Shown piece by piece: positions 34,991 to 47,830 of a stretch of DNA of 64,000 nt (its first letter is position 1; each line of letters begins with the position of its first letter). The DNA is taken from the NCBI GenBank assembly GCA_003439945.1, contig QVRM01006103.1, forward strand, positions 338,001-402,000, given 5' to 3'. The notes beneath the pieces are model-generated. The model saw only the letters and a list, made by a program, of their open reading frames with translations. It made no database searches and had not been told where the DNA came from. This DNA comes from Dermanyssus gallinae. Lineage: Eukaryota; Arthropoda; Arachnida; Mesostigmata; Dermanyssidae. The translations under genes and the position numbers were made by a program.

Positions 34991-37759
34991 GATGAATCGA
35001 TGAATCTGGTTGAGAACTGACTGAGTCTTAATGGATGAGTTGACTATAGTGGGGAACGGTCGGGCATTCATTTTAACAACTTGCGGAGAACATAGATGCT
35101 TCCATGGGCCTAGTTTGCCTTCGTATTTTAAATAACCAATTGAACTTCGAATGCACTAGCCTCATCTACTAGGCTAAGTATTACCTAAATAGCCATGATT
35201 TAAGTACTGACTAGGTACCACGCGTACAAACGTGAAATCGCTGCGGCCAACTTACTACAACCGCCAGGCTCTTACGGCTTCCTACCTAGTCGATCAAAGG
35301 AACTGGCACTCTCACAGGTTATTGGGTTCATTAAGACTCGAAACCCGCAAATGCCTTATGCAGCATTCTTTATTTTAAGTCCGTTTTGGACTGGATACCA
35401 CGTGACATGATAGCGTTAGCGCAGCTCAAAGCGATACTGTCACGCATTTCTATGTAGCAATTCTAAGTACCAATGCGATTTAGCCGCGTCTTATCTTTAA
35501 AAAATGGACTTCAAGCTATTTAAAGTGAAAATAGGCTCGACGATATGATAACATAATGCTTGATACCCACTAAGTTTATGTTAAAAACCCTTCGTCTGCA
35601 CGAGTGGTTCACATGCGCGGAGAAAGAATGTTAGTCGAAAATCTGATGATGCAAAAATCGTGTAATGAGTTCATACGAAACCCACCGAGAATAGAGGAAT
35701 CTAAAGTTTGTGACTATGAACCATAGATTGACGAACCCGCTTTTACAAACGATAGAGGTATGGGAGACCTGCAACAAAATATAACCGCACCCTGCCATAT
35801 TACTTGGCACGTATATATTACCAATATATGTGCCTTGCGGGCCACTTCAATGATAATGGCGATTGTGTTCGTAAATACTGCAGATACTATGCCCAATACC
35901 ACGCTACCGTGTATTCGTGTGCACCGAACTAGACACCATCTCTGTCGCAACAAATGCAAAAAATGCTTCAGATTGACGCTTAGATCATTTGTAATCCACC
36001 CGTCCACCAAATTACGATGAATGAAGATTTAAACATAGAACATTACCATATGTGTCTTAAACTTGTAATAAATATAAATAAATGCACATTATACTTATCA
36101 ATGTGAGTATGTTCAAATGAACCCCATCGACGGCGGAAATCCGAAAAATAGATATTTTGTATGATACTATTGAGTCAAAATTTTAAATGGTTTTCGTTGA
36201 GCAAGAAGCATGCCGTACAGCCGTAAGGAACATGCGTATGCGATGAATAACCATTCTGTTTTAAAACTTGGCATGGTTTCCACTTTAGACTATGTAGAAA
36301 CGAATATTGTTATGTATTCAAAGAATATAGCTGATTTAAATACTGTGGAGCCTACAGTAATAGATATTATATACCATCATCATGCCTAGACGGACCGTAT
36401 CTGTCAAAGGTTAAACATAATTTGTAATGTTAAATATATACCTGCACGTTGTACGTAAAATAAAGACATCACATCAGAAGTATTTATGCTTAAACCTTTA
36501 TGTATGCAATGTAAGCAAATGTGTTCAAGTAGTTGACAACGGCAGGTACAAGTCATAGTCCTACCGCTGCAAATGACTATTTATCTGGGCACAGGTATAT
36601 ATTGCTGCTAGTTAATATCCGCCCTTATAATAAATGAACATTCGCTACCAAAGTTAGACCGCTAGCGCTTAGAAACAAATCTATATATACAAGAAGCCGC
36701 TTGCTTTGTCATGTGCGAATATCGTTACGCCAGTCGCAACTTCTTCCTGAATCTCTCGACACAGTTCTCACTGCTACAGGGGCTACCCCGTAGCCAATGA
36801 GTTGCCAATATGGCTTTTTGGTTTTCTAGGTACCATTCCACAGTGAAGATGTTCCCTGAAGGGGTTTGCCAACTCCTTGAGAGCTTTACTGAGATTTGCC
36901 CAATGCAAGAACGCAAACATCATAAACCAGGTAACCGTTTCACATTTATTTATAATATTTTTAATTCAAATCTGCAATTCTTAAAATGTATCGCTTTAAA
37001 AAGTTATGTGTCGCGCCGGAATCGAACCGAGATTCCATCTGGTGTGTTCAGCTGCCGGCAGTCAGATCCGACCCTACCCGCTAGATAATACCGTTCCATT
37101 AAAACCGCTTACCTTTAAATCTCTAAGCTCAACTAAGCCCATTGGTTACTCCATTTCGATAAAATGATTACAGCGTGTCGTATTGCATTCCGTAAGTTCC
37201 CTAGGAGAACCGTCATATAAGATTTAAATGAATACACAAATGAAAGTACATCATTTGCCAAGTTTTATATTGTATTGCTGCTTTATTACACAACTGCTGG
37301 GTCAACAATGACAATGCACGTCACAACAACATATCGATTATATTATTCTCTTACGTCTTTGCATACATATACATTTTTAAATACATGCGTATAAAGATCA
37401 GTCTTATCCAGACATTGAGACATGCATATCTACAAATCTGAGTAAATGTATCTGCGAAAGAGACAATCTCTTCCGTTCACAATGAGATATATCGGTAGTT
37501 GTAGCTACCTCAAACTATAGGGATTTTACTAAAAGGGCAATTCCCCTTCAATAAAGCAAATTGCAAACAAATATGCCACACGTATTCACTACGCACAATT
37601 CTAGAAGGTTATGTTTTAGCAATATTGGGTACTTCGCTAAACTGTGTATATATACATATATAGCCATATATACACCCCTGTGTGTCTGTAAAATTAAACT
37701 AGTTAAACTTTGTCGTACAAACATGAATTATATGTGTTACACAGTTAGACTACCTCCAC

Positions 37760-37765
<6 letters not shown>
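34991..37765. other. Stretch without an assignable gene
   Basis: No gene was supported. A minus-strand open patch at 36888-36783 (ALKELANPFREHLHCGMVPR) reads protein-like but has no verified partner exon. A degenerate tRNA-like segment with a B-box on the minus strand lies at about 37010-37085. It has T-stem mismatches, so it is not a functional tRNA. Confidence 0.4.

Positions 37766-37793
<28 letters not shown>
37766..37793. repeat. (TA)n microsatellite
   Basis: About 28 bp of TA repeat. Confidence 0.9.
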
Positions 37794-37797
<4 letters not shown>

Positions 37798-38319
37798 TAT
37801 CCGTTGTCGGGTACCTACAAAGTTGCTCGTGCGCGATATTGGTGGCCAGTTCAATTACCCAAGAATCCCGAAGACATGATTCCCTCTGATGGTGTGACAG
37901 AGTACTGCACATTTCATGCCTTTTTTGAGAGAGTTCGTGGTATTGCCGTAAATCGTCCTGTTGTTGTCCCGCAATGAAGCCCCTAAGTCATCGAGCGTCA
38001 ATCGGATGAGAGCGAACGAAGCAGCTTTGCAGAGTTCTTCTGGACACTCAAACGCGTGTGTCGTACGGATTCCTCCAACTGAAAAACACGCATGCGCGAC
38101 TCTCAGTCCAGTGCTATATGATGTGTAACATCAGTTTCAAAGATGAAGAGAGACAACATGTGGTCGTTGAATTTATTTATTAGGTTATCCCTGTAAAGGG
38201 CAGATGTGAGCTAGACCTGTTAAATAGGGTGTTCCCCGAGATAATCGGTCCGGTACTAGCCGAGAAGGGAGAACAACTCTCCCGGCTCTACTAGCAGCTA
38301 CGCCATCTTGAGAGATACC

Positions 38320-39190
38320 AAGCCTACTTTTGACGCTGGCACGCAATATGAGTGCTAAAAATGTTGTACGTACTACGGACCTCATCTGCTTTCCTTCTGC
38401 CGAAAGAAGCTTTAGACTGCGACGACCAGGTGAGGAGAACCTTGGAAAACATTTTCGATCTGGCGCTCGGGGATTAGCCATACGGCAGACAAGCCTACCA
38501 GTCCGGCTGGGTGGAATGGGCATTCGCTCGGCCACGGACTTTGCCTTGTCCGCCTTTTTTGCCTAGCCACAAAGTTGCGCCTCCGCAGCTGGCCGCTACT
38601 GCCGGCGAACTCATCAGCCACCAACACAACGCCATTCAGCTCTAAGACGCGCGTCAGTCAGGTCGTTCTTCTGAGGAGGAGGTCACTCGAAAAACATGGA
38701 ACCACTCAGGCTACCCACCTAACCCTTCGGTCCGCCTGCCCGATGTGGACGACATTCGATTGAAAACGGTCTTAGTGACGCCGCCGGAGCGTGGCTCGAC
38801 GTGTCCGTCCGAGCTCTTCGGCAGTAAGCCGGCCGACGACCAGTTACGTGCCGCCAATAGCCTATGACTTAGCATTGCCATGTTTGAGTGAAAGGAATCT
38901 TCATGTGGTGAAACGGTGGCGAAGCCCGCCCTGCACCGGCTCAGCTGCACTAAACTGGCCGGGCTCGCGTAGGGCTGCCACGACACCATCAATGGCATCC
39001 TGGAGCGCACATACAGAAAAACAGGCTACCGCGTTTCACTGGAGCTTGGTGAGGGACAGCTGAGGGACGATAGCCGTCGTCCCGATGGGCTTACCAGCCT
39101 GGGCTGTGACCACAATCGGCCGCTGGCGTGAAGCATCACTGTCTTCACACGTACGCCCTTGGCTATCGTGGACTAGCCAGTGATCTTAGT
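38320..39190 (+). mobile_element. LINE ORF2 C-terminal remnant
   Basis: Plus-strand blocks in order: FRSGARGLAIRQTSLPVRLG and LGGMGIRSATDFALSAFFA (an L-P-x-R-L-GG-x-GIRS-A signature known from post-RT regions of several animal LINEs), GCHDTINGILERTYRKTGYR, then RRPDGLTSLGCDHNRPLA followed by ITVFTRTPLA (the RPDG...W-D-TV...LA end block). Several stops and frame changes separate them. It lies downstream of the last verified exon of the minus-strand Tudor gene, so it may sit in that gene's intron. Clade not assigned. Confidence 0.65.
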
Positions 39191-40098
39191 GCTTCGGGAT
39201 TGTCTGGGCATAATGGGGACGAATAGTTTCGACTGATGCCAGTTGGAACTTGGCTCCTATGCCTCGTCATCTCCAGTACCGCCGTGAGACGTACCACCAA
39301 TAGTTTTAGGCGGCTCATCGTCAACGGTTGCTGTCTCCACCAATCGGGTTATAATTCCCCGTCGCCCTGTCCATTTTCTCCGATAGCCTGGCTTCTCGGC
39401 GCTGGCGTTGTCTTGCTGCTGCCGTTTGTCTTGATGACGGCATCGACCTGTAGTACTTAGTTAGCAGTGCACCTATGCTTCTCCAACCTGTTCGTCTGCC
39501 AGCTTTGCCGCCTAACAGAGATGATGATGCGAGGAATTACAGCTGTGAATGGTCCATACCGCTTAAATAGGCAACGGGCTAGTTAGTTACCAAGCAGACA
39601 ACCGGAGAACCGGAGATAATGCATACTTTAAATGTGCTACATTGGCGCGAGCAGCCTCCCTCGCTCCCTCGCTACATAATCTTCATCGCAATCCACCCGT
39701 TTACTTTTTGAAGACGCCTCTACAACGACGTTTTTCCAATTCACAAGCCTAGTTGCGACCACTGAGTCCAAAAGAGCCTTGTAGGTACGCCGTTCATATC
39801 AATGTCACCAATTTGGCACCTCGATTCGAACGTGACTACCCTCGGCACCCGCGAGCAGATGAATTACAATTATTTTTATTCTTGTTCAATCAATCAATTC
39901 AACCATATACACTGTATACAAGGTATACAATAATATTGATGCTGTACAATTAATTCTCGTTTTTTAAGATCCGTCGCCCACAAAACGCGTTTAAGAACGA
40001 GCTTGCCGCCATGTTACCGTTTACCACCTCATATGTCGTAATCCAAATTCCAGTGAAGTAAAACATGCTAGCAAATTTGACAGTGTTAGTCTACTCAC

Positions 40099-40897
40099 GT
40101 CTGTCAACAAACTCCACAAAGATCGCATCGTCGTCGCAAATATCCTCGATGAGTCCGCGATGGAGTCCTCCTTCGTGTTGAACAAGCACCAGTTGGTGTA
40201 AAGTTAATATTGAGAAATTAACCTTCTTAAGCTTCGAATATACAGCGTTGTTCGGCTCATACAGCCTTAGTTCTGCCTCAAGGGCTCTTTGAGCTTGAAC
40301 AATAACACATATGGCTGTGTGCGCGCTTTCCACCTTCTCCACCTGAAAGTTGACCACGATTTAGTCACGTTGAAAAATTGTGGTTAAATCCACCACCGCT
40401 TCAATTAGCTAAGCCTGTTCTCTTAGGTGCCGCACGATAGTACTCGTTCGCGTCTAAACAAATCCTGTATCTGGCAGTCGCTATGGATTCAAACACATCG
40501 AATGAGTACTAGTAGCCTACCTGAACCAAAAATCGCAACCAACATCGGCCGTCTTTTTCCACGATCTCAACAGGTTCGGGTCCCGGATGACTTTCTTCTT
40601 CTAGAGTGAGCATTTCTCCCAAACTCGTGTCCAGCTCGATGGAACAATTGTGGACCGAATCGTGCGCGCTTTTCTCAACTTGACCATTGCGTATAAGCCG
40701 ATTTTCGGTCGGGGTAGATGTCATCGGTGGAGACAAATTTGGTGGTCGGCTTACATGACTGTTAATGGCCGATATTTGCCCCAGCTGGTCTTCTTCGCCA
40801 ATATATCCTAAGTAACAGTGCACATGTTATGAATATTTTTAAGATCTTTTTCTCAATTGCATCTACTTATGATACAATCTGAAGTAACTACTAACTA

Positions 40898-40938
<41 letters not shown>

Positions 40939-42413
40939 CTCGACCGTAATAGATACGTGGCCGAAATAGGTAACACCGTGACAAGCCCAATCATGAAAAG
41001 TGTCGGTAACCGTGCCGAACCAGACTAGGCACTGGCCTACCTTCAATGGTAACAGCGGGCTGGACAACATTGGTACCGAGCCGGAAACTCACGCTTACGC
41101 CAACTTAATTTGCAGTGACCCAGAGTCACGCTCTTAAATCCTTTCCATTCAACCGTGGTCGAACTTTCCACGAAGTGTGCGGGTGTGTGCCCCTCAGAAC
41201 TGCATTGTAGGCAAGTACTTCAGAGGGCCAAGGAACAGGCTACTATTTTTCTGATTTTGCCTATACAGGGCTTTCAAAGCATCCATTTTGTTCCAGGACC
41301 TAATATGTTTTACCCGTATTTTTGCCGATTTGTGGAAGTTCTACGAGTTGGTTCAGAAATGTTGCACTTCTATGTGAGCCTTATTAACGACAAGTCCTGT
41401 GACAGCGTGGAATGACTAACCACCGAGTCGAAATACGCCACCAGAGTCAACATTTATCTACACATAACTTTTATCGCTCACTGAGTAGTGACCGTTTCAC
41501 CTATTGTTGGCTTTAAGAGCTGAAGATACTCCTCGCTTGTGGTGGCATGACGCGGAAGTGTGTAGTAAGACTCTAACGGCATCAACCAATGTGGATGAAG
41601 CCATAAGCAGTGTGTCAAGACTTAAGAAATCCCACAAGGTCCCTTCCCACCTTGAGGGGAACACAACCAGCTTCAGAAGATCATTGTTGGATTATGCCTA
41701 AAACTAGGTCTGAACAATAAAGACTATGCCAAATTGTTGGTTATGGTTGAGGCAATCTCGCATAGAATTTACCGGGCTTAGTTTGAACCCTTTGACCGCC
41801 AGCGCAAAAGCAACCTCTACGGTACTATTTACCCACGTAGCACGTCACGTCAGAAATCGAAATGTCTGCTTGTAGCCACTAGAGACCCCAAATAACGCAA
41901 AAAGTATGTGTTCGAGCAGCTGCTCTAGTACCACAATAACATGCTCTGGCTTCTATGTTTTGTTAGTTATTTATTAACTTAAAAAATGATTATAATTTTT
42001 TTAAACCCTTGGGCTATATGTTTTTGCATCCCTTTAGATAAAGCAGTGCTAAATATAGAGCCCTACGTTCCCCTCAATGTAGAAGTCTTTTAGTGAATCC
42101 TCACTACACATGAGCCAGTTAACTAATGCTCCATGGGTATTGTCTAAGTTAGTTTAGCACAGTTTCGATCTGTTACTTATTTTCTGCCCTGCGGAAACAT
42201 CAGCTTTGTGGAGCTATATTCATACACATTTTCGATTTTGTTTGAGCTTCCTGAGCTACTGCTGAGCAACTCTTAGTTAGACTAATAAAATGTAGCCCGC
42301 AGAAGAAGAAATAAGTCGATGATACTGTGTAAAAGAGTAAATACATTGTAAGTCTAGGGTTGTATAGCTTAATCAGCTGAACAGCAACAATTCATAAAGT
42401 ACAGTTGCAAAAG

Positions 42414-42462
<49 letters not shown>

Positions 42463-42761
42463 TATGAGTTTTGTTGTATTATAAATCACAATACATTATG
42501 AGTGGTGAATTAAGTGCATTCTTCTCTTATCTCTCTCTTGTATATATATATATATACATATCGCGATGCATTTTGTTTTACATTGTATTAATTAGTACTA
42601 AGTAATTTATTGTTCTCTTTCAAATACAATAGTTAGTTACCTTTAGGTTTCGCAAACCCGCCCTCAACTTCGGGCGGTTCCGGTCCACTGGTCCAGTCCA
42701 AATAAGGCTCTCCATTACGACTAGAACTACAGAACTCGAAGAATAGCCCGCGCTCATCCAT
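40099..42761 (-). CDS. Tudor-domain protein gene, first three coding exons (3' incomplete)
   Basis: Exons, in transcript order: 42761-42641 (ATG; 40 codons plus 1 nt; donor AAAG|GTAACT), 40807-40521 (acceptor gttacttag; donor TTCAG|GTAGGC) and 40342-40099 (acceptor caactttcag; donor AGAC|GTGAGT). Phases 1/1, 0/0 and then 1 all agree. The protein starts MDERGLFFEFCSSSRNGEPY. A disordered Ser/Pro/Glu-rich linker follows. Then comes an extended-Tudor pattern: VEIVEKDGRCWLRFLVQ, VEKVESAHTAICVIVQAQRA, a helix (ALEAELRLYE), and LVLVQHEGGLHRGLIEDIC leading to AIFVEFVDR. Tudor domains of this kind usually bind methylated arginine, often in germline piRNA-pathway proteins. That role is inferred, and the aromatic cage is only partly recognisable: the usual Tyr after VD is Arg here. 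The remainder of the domain and the stop were not found. A noncoding 5' exon is likely, since an acceptor (gtcttcag) ends at 42788. Confidence 0.65.
40343..40520 (-). other. Intron 2 of the Tudor gene
   Basis: 178-bp phase-0 intron, GTAGGC...CAACTTTCAG, with an intact pyrimidine tract. Confidence 0.6.
40902..40932. repeat. (TA)n microsatellite
   Basis: About 31 bp, in intron 1 of the Tudor gene, about 95 bp before exon 2. Confidence 0.95.
42417..42462. repeat. (TA)n microsatellite
   Basis: About 46 bp with one TTTA interruption, in intron 1 of the Tudor gene. Confidence 0.95.
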
Positions 42762-42789
42762 GGCTCTCTATTTCGTTCGCAGCAAAGCT

Positions 42790-43833
42790 GAAGACCCAAA
42801 GAAATTGAAATACGTTTAAGTGAACTGAAGTGGATTGGAAGAAAGGCAGAGACAGCAAACAAGTGGTTAGAGATGTACGCCAAGAAAACAGCATCCCCTG
42901 CGACACCCCACAGGACGGGATGTGCCTGAGTTGCTCACCACACTTGACCTGGAAAAATGCTCATATGCCTTTTTCAGTGCCAATCTAAGTGTGTGTGGGG
43001 GGGGGGAAGGGAAGGGATGCAGATCCTTCAGCCGCATTTTGCATAACGAAGGAGAGTAAGCTCTAATGTTAATGCTCGACTTAGTAATGGTGCGAAGCCT
43101 TCTGGTCGCCCTCAGACTATTCAATCAGATCCCTTACCTAATTACTACTTACCCAATTAGTTTAATTACGCCGAGTCTAGAAGCCTGCAATTATTTAACT
43201 GACATCGAGGAAAACAAATACGCAAATTTACTCTGCACGTCTGATCGTAATTAGCCCGTCTACCTGTGACATCGAGAGCTCTGCCTATGAAGAACGTGCG
43301 ATCTACCACGTCGGTATCGCCGGCGTCGCACACGACACAAATGTTTGTCAACCTTAGTCTTCCCGATCTTCACCATATAAGCCAGTAAATTGCCATTACC
43401 GCTGAAAATTTGCGTTAGGTTTTCCGCGTTTTCGTATCGCTACCATCTCATGAGATCTGGGATTACACTTCGTCCACGGCCGTGGTGCCTCTTGTTCTCG
43501 CTTGCTCACTTGAGTCTTCTTCATTGCATCGTCTTTTCTAAGTGCCTGATCACGATATAAGAAGGTGTTCTCCTCTCACTGTTTTAGCCAAGGTATCATC
43601 AAGCGGGAAGCTACCAAGGTAGCGTTCGTGAGCACCGTCCTGAACGCTCTGGAAACGCCTATGGTCAGATCCCCATGATCGAGTAAAGCAGAACTGAGTC
43701 AGCGATTAATTCAGCTAGAAAGGCGGTTTTCTCTGAGACGGTGTTTCTTTGTATTTTATTAGCCTGGTCAGTTTGCTTGCCACTTGCTGCGCTTTGGTCG
43801 TTCTTTAACAAACGCATTTGAAATCAGCTACCG

Positions 43834-43874
<41 letters not shown>

Positions 43875-44889
43875 ATCATTCCCACTTAATTGGCTGATCT
43901 TAAGATCTTCTGAGTTTCGGTTTGTTGTCGCCAAATTGCGGATTGCGTTTGATCTCCAAATGAACGCTTAAATAGAGTGACGCCTACGAACGACTTCCAT
44001 GTGTAATATGTGCTGCCTGATTATAACTCGCTAGGTGCGAGCGAGCAAGTGTCGCCTTTCTAGAATATTTTATATGTGACCGACTTGTTTTGGTTGGCGT
44101 ATCAGCAAGCAGCCCTCCTTATCGAAACGGCAACTTCATGCACGGAAGCGTGATACATACATCTCCGAATTCAGGGTGGAAAACGAGCCCCAGAGCACTA
44201 GCGGGCTCTACTCAAGGGCATAGGCTATTTAAGGTCGACCATCAAGTAAAGGCGTATCAACGCCTCGGCTTGATGGAATTGATCGGTCGCTCTGCGTTGT
44301 TGCAACAAGGGCAATTTAGCTGCATAAGAGGCACTTTGTGTCCGGAGTCGTCCCCATAACCGCATCTGTGATCCACTTCCACATCGAGCAAAGCGAAGAT
44401 CAGTTCCACATTCGGTCGCGTTGCACGTGTTACGTGCAGTGGAGTCACATAATAAGTACTGTCATTGTGCTTATCCTCGCAGAACTGCACTCAATTTGGC
44501 TGTATAAGGATTTTGCTGATACATAAAAAAGTGTTGTTTATTTTGGCAACGCCGTTTTTCTTCTTGACAGACCTTCTTTAAGTGACACAATATACCGCCA
44601 TTGCTACAGATTGTCCCCCTCATTTTCCTATTGTTTACCTTGGTGTTTGAGTTACAACAGGAAAACATGTTTGTCTGAAAGAATCTGCAGCCCATTGCAC
44701 CTGGCTTGTCAGCCTGCCGCTGTAGAACGCTCAGTCGTTCCTATAAACTATTAAATCGGTCCGCTATGTCAAATCGCGGTGCTCGGAAGCGAATGACTAA
44801 TATCCACAAACATCTGACACTGATTATTTCAGCTCCTAGATCGTAAATCGCAAGTATCAGTACGCAGTGTACAGTACTTAAGAAAATCA
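42790..44889. other. Stretch without an assignable gene
   Basis: The stretch holds a G run (about 42997-43005) and a TA array (43834-43871). Minus-strand frames at 44257-44695 include a Cys/His-rich patch (CSNGGILCHLKKVCQEEKRR) that weakly resembles a retroelement Gag knuckle. It is too degraded to call. Confidence 0.4.
43834..43871. repeat. (TA)n microsatellite
   Basis: About 38 bp of TA repeat. Confidence 0.95.
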
Positions 44890-45085
44890 TTTCGGGGCTG
44901 ACTCTCAGCCTAGATTTAACGTCCATGGGACTGCTTTTCGCATTGCTTCATAGACGGACCTCCAGAAATACAAATGTGGGGCAACGGTGGGGCTCGAACC
45001 CGCGCACCTGCAATGTGTCTCTCTCGGTCGCGAGGCGCAGACGCATGCCCCACCACGTCACCGGGCTCGATAGTGTACTGTACTT
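44890..45085 (-). mobile_element. tRNA-derived SINE, family A, copy 3 (best head)
   Basis: On the minus strand: gacgtggtggggcatgcgtc (A-box-like, tGGTGGGGCATGCG), ctcgcgaccgagagagacac, and B-box GGTTCGAGCCCC. The family body follows (accgttgccccacatttgta; gtccgtctatgaagcaatgc; ggctgagagtcagcc). The spacing of A- and B-boxes is that of a tRNA with an extended anticodon/variable region. This is the copy with the most tRNA-like head. No poly(A) tail or target duplication was established. Confidence 0.75.
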
Positions 45086-46907
45086 AACTGGCGTTAAGTA
45101 CCGGCACAGTCCCGGAGATGGTCTTTTATTTTCCGGGTTTGCTTCTGTAAAGTTTTGAAACCGGCTCTGCTGGAGAAGCACCGTTGGTCTATTTCCGAGA
45201 ACTCAAACTGACAACGGGAGGAGATTGACGGCCACCTCAATACCCATGACCTGCCTCACTGTACATAATAAGCTCAATTGTTCACTGCTAGGTGTCTTCC
45301 ACACGATTCTTGACGGCCGTCGACCGGCGACTTGTTTCGTCGCGGCTAGTCCGTAATAGATCTTGTGCGCACATACGGAACTCCTAACCGCAACAACCTC
45401 TGTAGACTCAAGACCTACAGGTAAAGAAACGAGACGCCGTGCCGCTTAGTGTGTAAGGTCATATGACTTCGATCACTTTTTATCACACAACATCATAAAT
45501 AAACAACCGTTAACGGTTTATTTTTTAAAGTGCATTTCATGAAACATATCGGTGATGTTGGCCACAACATGACTAATTGACATTACCTCGAGCAGTCAAG
45601 AAGATGTACTTCGATGTGCTGTTCTGGCAAGAATACGTAATTTGCAGATAATCTTGGGCTCCATCAGACCTAGGTGGCAACTTGGACTCCAGAGATAGAC
45701 GTTCACCAAAGACGAGCTCGTAATGAAAGCAGAGTCGCTTGGGTTTGACTCACGATAATCCCTGGTTGTAGCAGATTTCACCACCTCAGCTGCTCCGATG
45801 GTGGTCGAAACGCGAGTCACGCCTCTTGGATAAATGAGCAGACGAAAATCGTATTTAATAAATGCACTCGCATATGGCATGCACATCGGGTTAATATGCT
45901 AAATTTTTTCACGTGTAATTTACACGGCGGAAGAAAGCGCAATAGTTCACAAAACGTATCGACCCTCAGCACTTGAAGCAATCGGAGACAAGCGAAAAAG
46001 CACATTTAATTGATATTAAAATATTCGACCAGAAATATACTGGTCAAAGGGTGATAGCGTGATAATTCTCACAGAAGTCTGCGGCACTTGAGCTTGAGTG
46101 AACAGAATCAAATCAACTATAACAATGAGCGTCAAAAAAGCGAGCCTTATGTTAAAATTCCTGGCTGAAAACAAGATACACTTAAAAAGCTCAGTTCCGT
46201 TTGTCTGTACTGTATCTGCCGCGCTAGACAATCGCCCTAGACAGCTTTGCTAACAGCGATCGGTAGCTTCATCGCCGAACAGCAGCCTTATTTAGCTATC
46301 CTTAGCTATTCCCGCGTTGTCTAGACTTAGCTAGGGTGAAATACCCACAAACAGATATTGTTGAGTTGTAGGCGAAACGTTAAAGATATCCTTTACTATA
46401 CATTGCTGGGGCAAAAACAGACGATTACGACTAAACAGACCTCAAACACTGGCAACTAGAGAATGTTCAACAACAATTGACTCAAACGCGTCGGAATGGC
46501 CGTGAATGTAAAACGTTGGACGTTTATTGTGACTCGTACTCCAACTCTGCACAATAAACGAGGACTTGGCTTGACACTTAGTACGCATCCATCATACGCT
46601 CATTACGATGGCATGAACCATTATCACGTAACCTCTATCGCTTACTCAAATCACGGCAAAACGATTAAGCAAAGAAAAATCACTTTATTAGATAATATGC
46701 CAAAATGATAGAAGACTTTCACTCGACATATAAAGAACAAAGAGTTCCATAAAACACGGAGAACAAAATGAATTGGTCGCAAGCTATCATACAAGTTTCG
46801 AAGCATTTCAGTTGATAAAACAATCCTCTTATTTGAGCAGCTTTTTGTTTTCAATCTAGGTAGGAAAGCACAGACACGTTCGAGGCAACTCAACATTCAC
46901 ATACAAA

Positions 46908-46910
<3 letters not shown>
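45086..46910. other. Stretch without an assignable gene
   Basis: Unique sequence with scattered short frames on both strands and no recognisable motif or RNA gene. Confidence 0.4.

Positions 46911-46982
<72 letters not shown>
46911..46982. repeat. (TA)n microsatellite
   Basis: About 72 bp of perfect TA repeat. Confidence 0.95.
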
Positions 46983-46985
<3 letters not shown>

Positions 46986-47494
46986 AACATACACATCATT
47001 TAAATAATGCAGGACCAACTACTAGGTTGTAGGTAGGTAGAAGAATACATACACATGCATACACAGTGACAGTAGATAGACGCCAATGCTGCCTGTGGTG
47101 GACGATCAACTACAACACAAAAAGGTCGCGATCAGATCGCGATGAAGCCAGTCAAAGAAGAAGATCAACCTGATTAATCCCTATCGTTCTAGTCCAATAT
47201 TATCCGAAAACAAACATGCACTACTATTGCGTGCACTACAGTACGTCGTGAACGCTCCAGTAAGCCAGCCTCCGCTGAAGCTATCGCTTCTGCGGCGGTA
47301 TTTTTCTCGTCCCACATATCATAATGACGGCTTCGTCATCTTGGAGATCGTATAGCTCACGTAGAAGCTCAGTCACACTCTGCGCCAGCCGGTGGAGCAA
47401 ATGTCGCTTTCACTAGCAAGGTAAACGCAGTCGAAGAAAAAGACGGCCAGAAACACCGCCGTAACACTCGACGAAACGAAATCTGATGCTAGCA

Positions 47495-47600
47495 ACGGCA
47501 ACAACAACAACAACAACAACAACATACAAAGAATCGAAACCCAACGGCCATTTCCGTCGTTTGTAACCATTGTTCGGAGTTGTTGTTGTTGTTGTATGTC
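47495..47600. repeat. Facing (CAA)n and (GTT)n tracts
   Basis: An 8-unit CAA/AAC run near 47500-47524 faces a GTT run near 47578-47597. They form an imperfect inverted pair separated by about 55 bp of unique sequence. Confidence 0.75.
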
Positions 47601-47693
47601 GACGTTCAATTAGGTGAGTCGACGGATACGAAACAACATCGCGCCATATACTTATATATTGTATTATTTGGTCCGGTTACGCTGATACATGTT

Positions 47694-47696
<3 letters not shown>

Positions 47697-47727
<31 letters not shown>
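47697..47727. repeat. (TA)n microsatellite
   Basis: About 31 bp, abutting dispersed repeat C. Confidence 0.95.
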
Positions 47728-47730
<3 letters not shown>

Positions 47731-47731
<1 letters not shown>

Positions 47732-47830
47732 CAGACACGGGCGATAGCCTTTTCTGCAAAATTACCTGAATAGTTATAATTGTTTGAATTTCTGTAATAA
47801 TGGAAATTTCAAGCTCAATGAAGAGTTATT
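47731..47830 (+). repeat. Dispersed repeat C, copy 1
   Basis: gcagacacgggcgatagcct is followed by tagttataattgtttgaatt and aatggaaatttcaagctcaa. It is collinear with 50561-50662 with scattered substitutions and short indels. It begins directly after a TA array. Family unknown. Confidence 0.8.

Larger units (their letters stand above)
40808..42640 (-). other. Intron 1 of the Tudor gene
   Basis: 1833-bp phase-1 intron containing two TA arrays (40902-40932 and 42417-42462). The frames at 41155-41415 and 41504-41701 on the plus strand have no recognised motif. Confidence 0.55.

Noticed and set aside
36783..36888. Minus-strand exon candidate reading ALKELANPFREHLHCGMVPR
   Set aside because: It resembles the end of a Tudor domain, but its acceptor phase (2) does not fit the last verified Tudor exon (phase 1), and no intermediate exon was found.
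37010..37085. tRNA-like segment with a B-box on the minus strand
   Set aside because: The T-stem has mismatches and no acceptor stem pairs, so it is not a functional tRNA. It may be a head of another SINE, but no second copy was found.
44257..44695. Gag-like Cys/His patch and protease-like words on the minus strand
   Set aside because: Spacing does not match a CCHC knuckle, and there are no flanking LTRs or RT motifs.
47281..47609. Minus-strand frames with a Leu-rich signal-peptide-like start and a downstream patch SVTELLRELYDLQDDEAVIM
   Set aside because: The Leu run is encoded by a GTT/CAA repeat, and no valid donor joins the two pieces.
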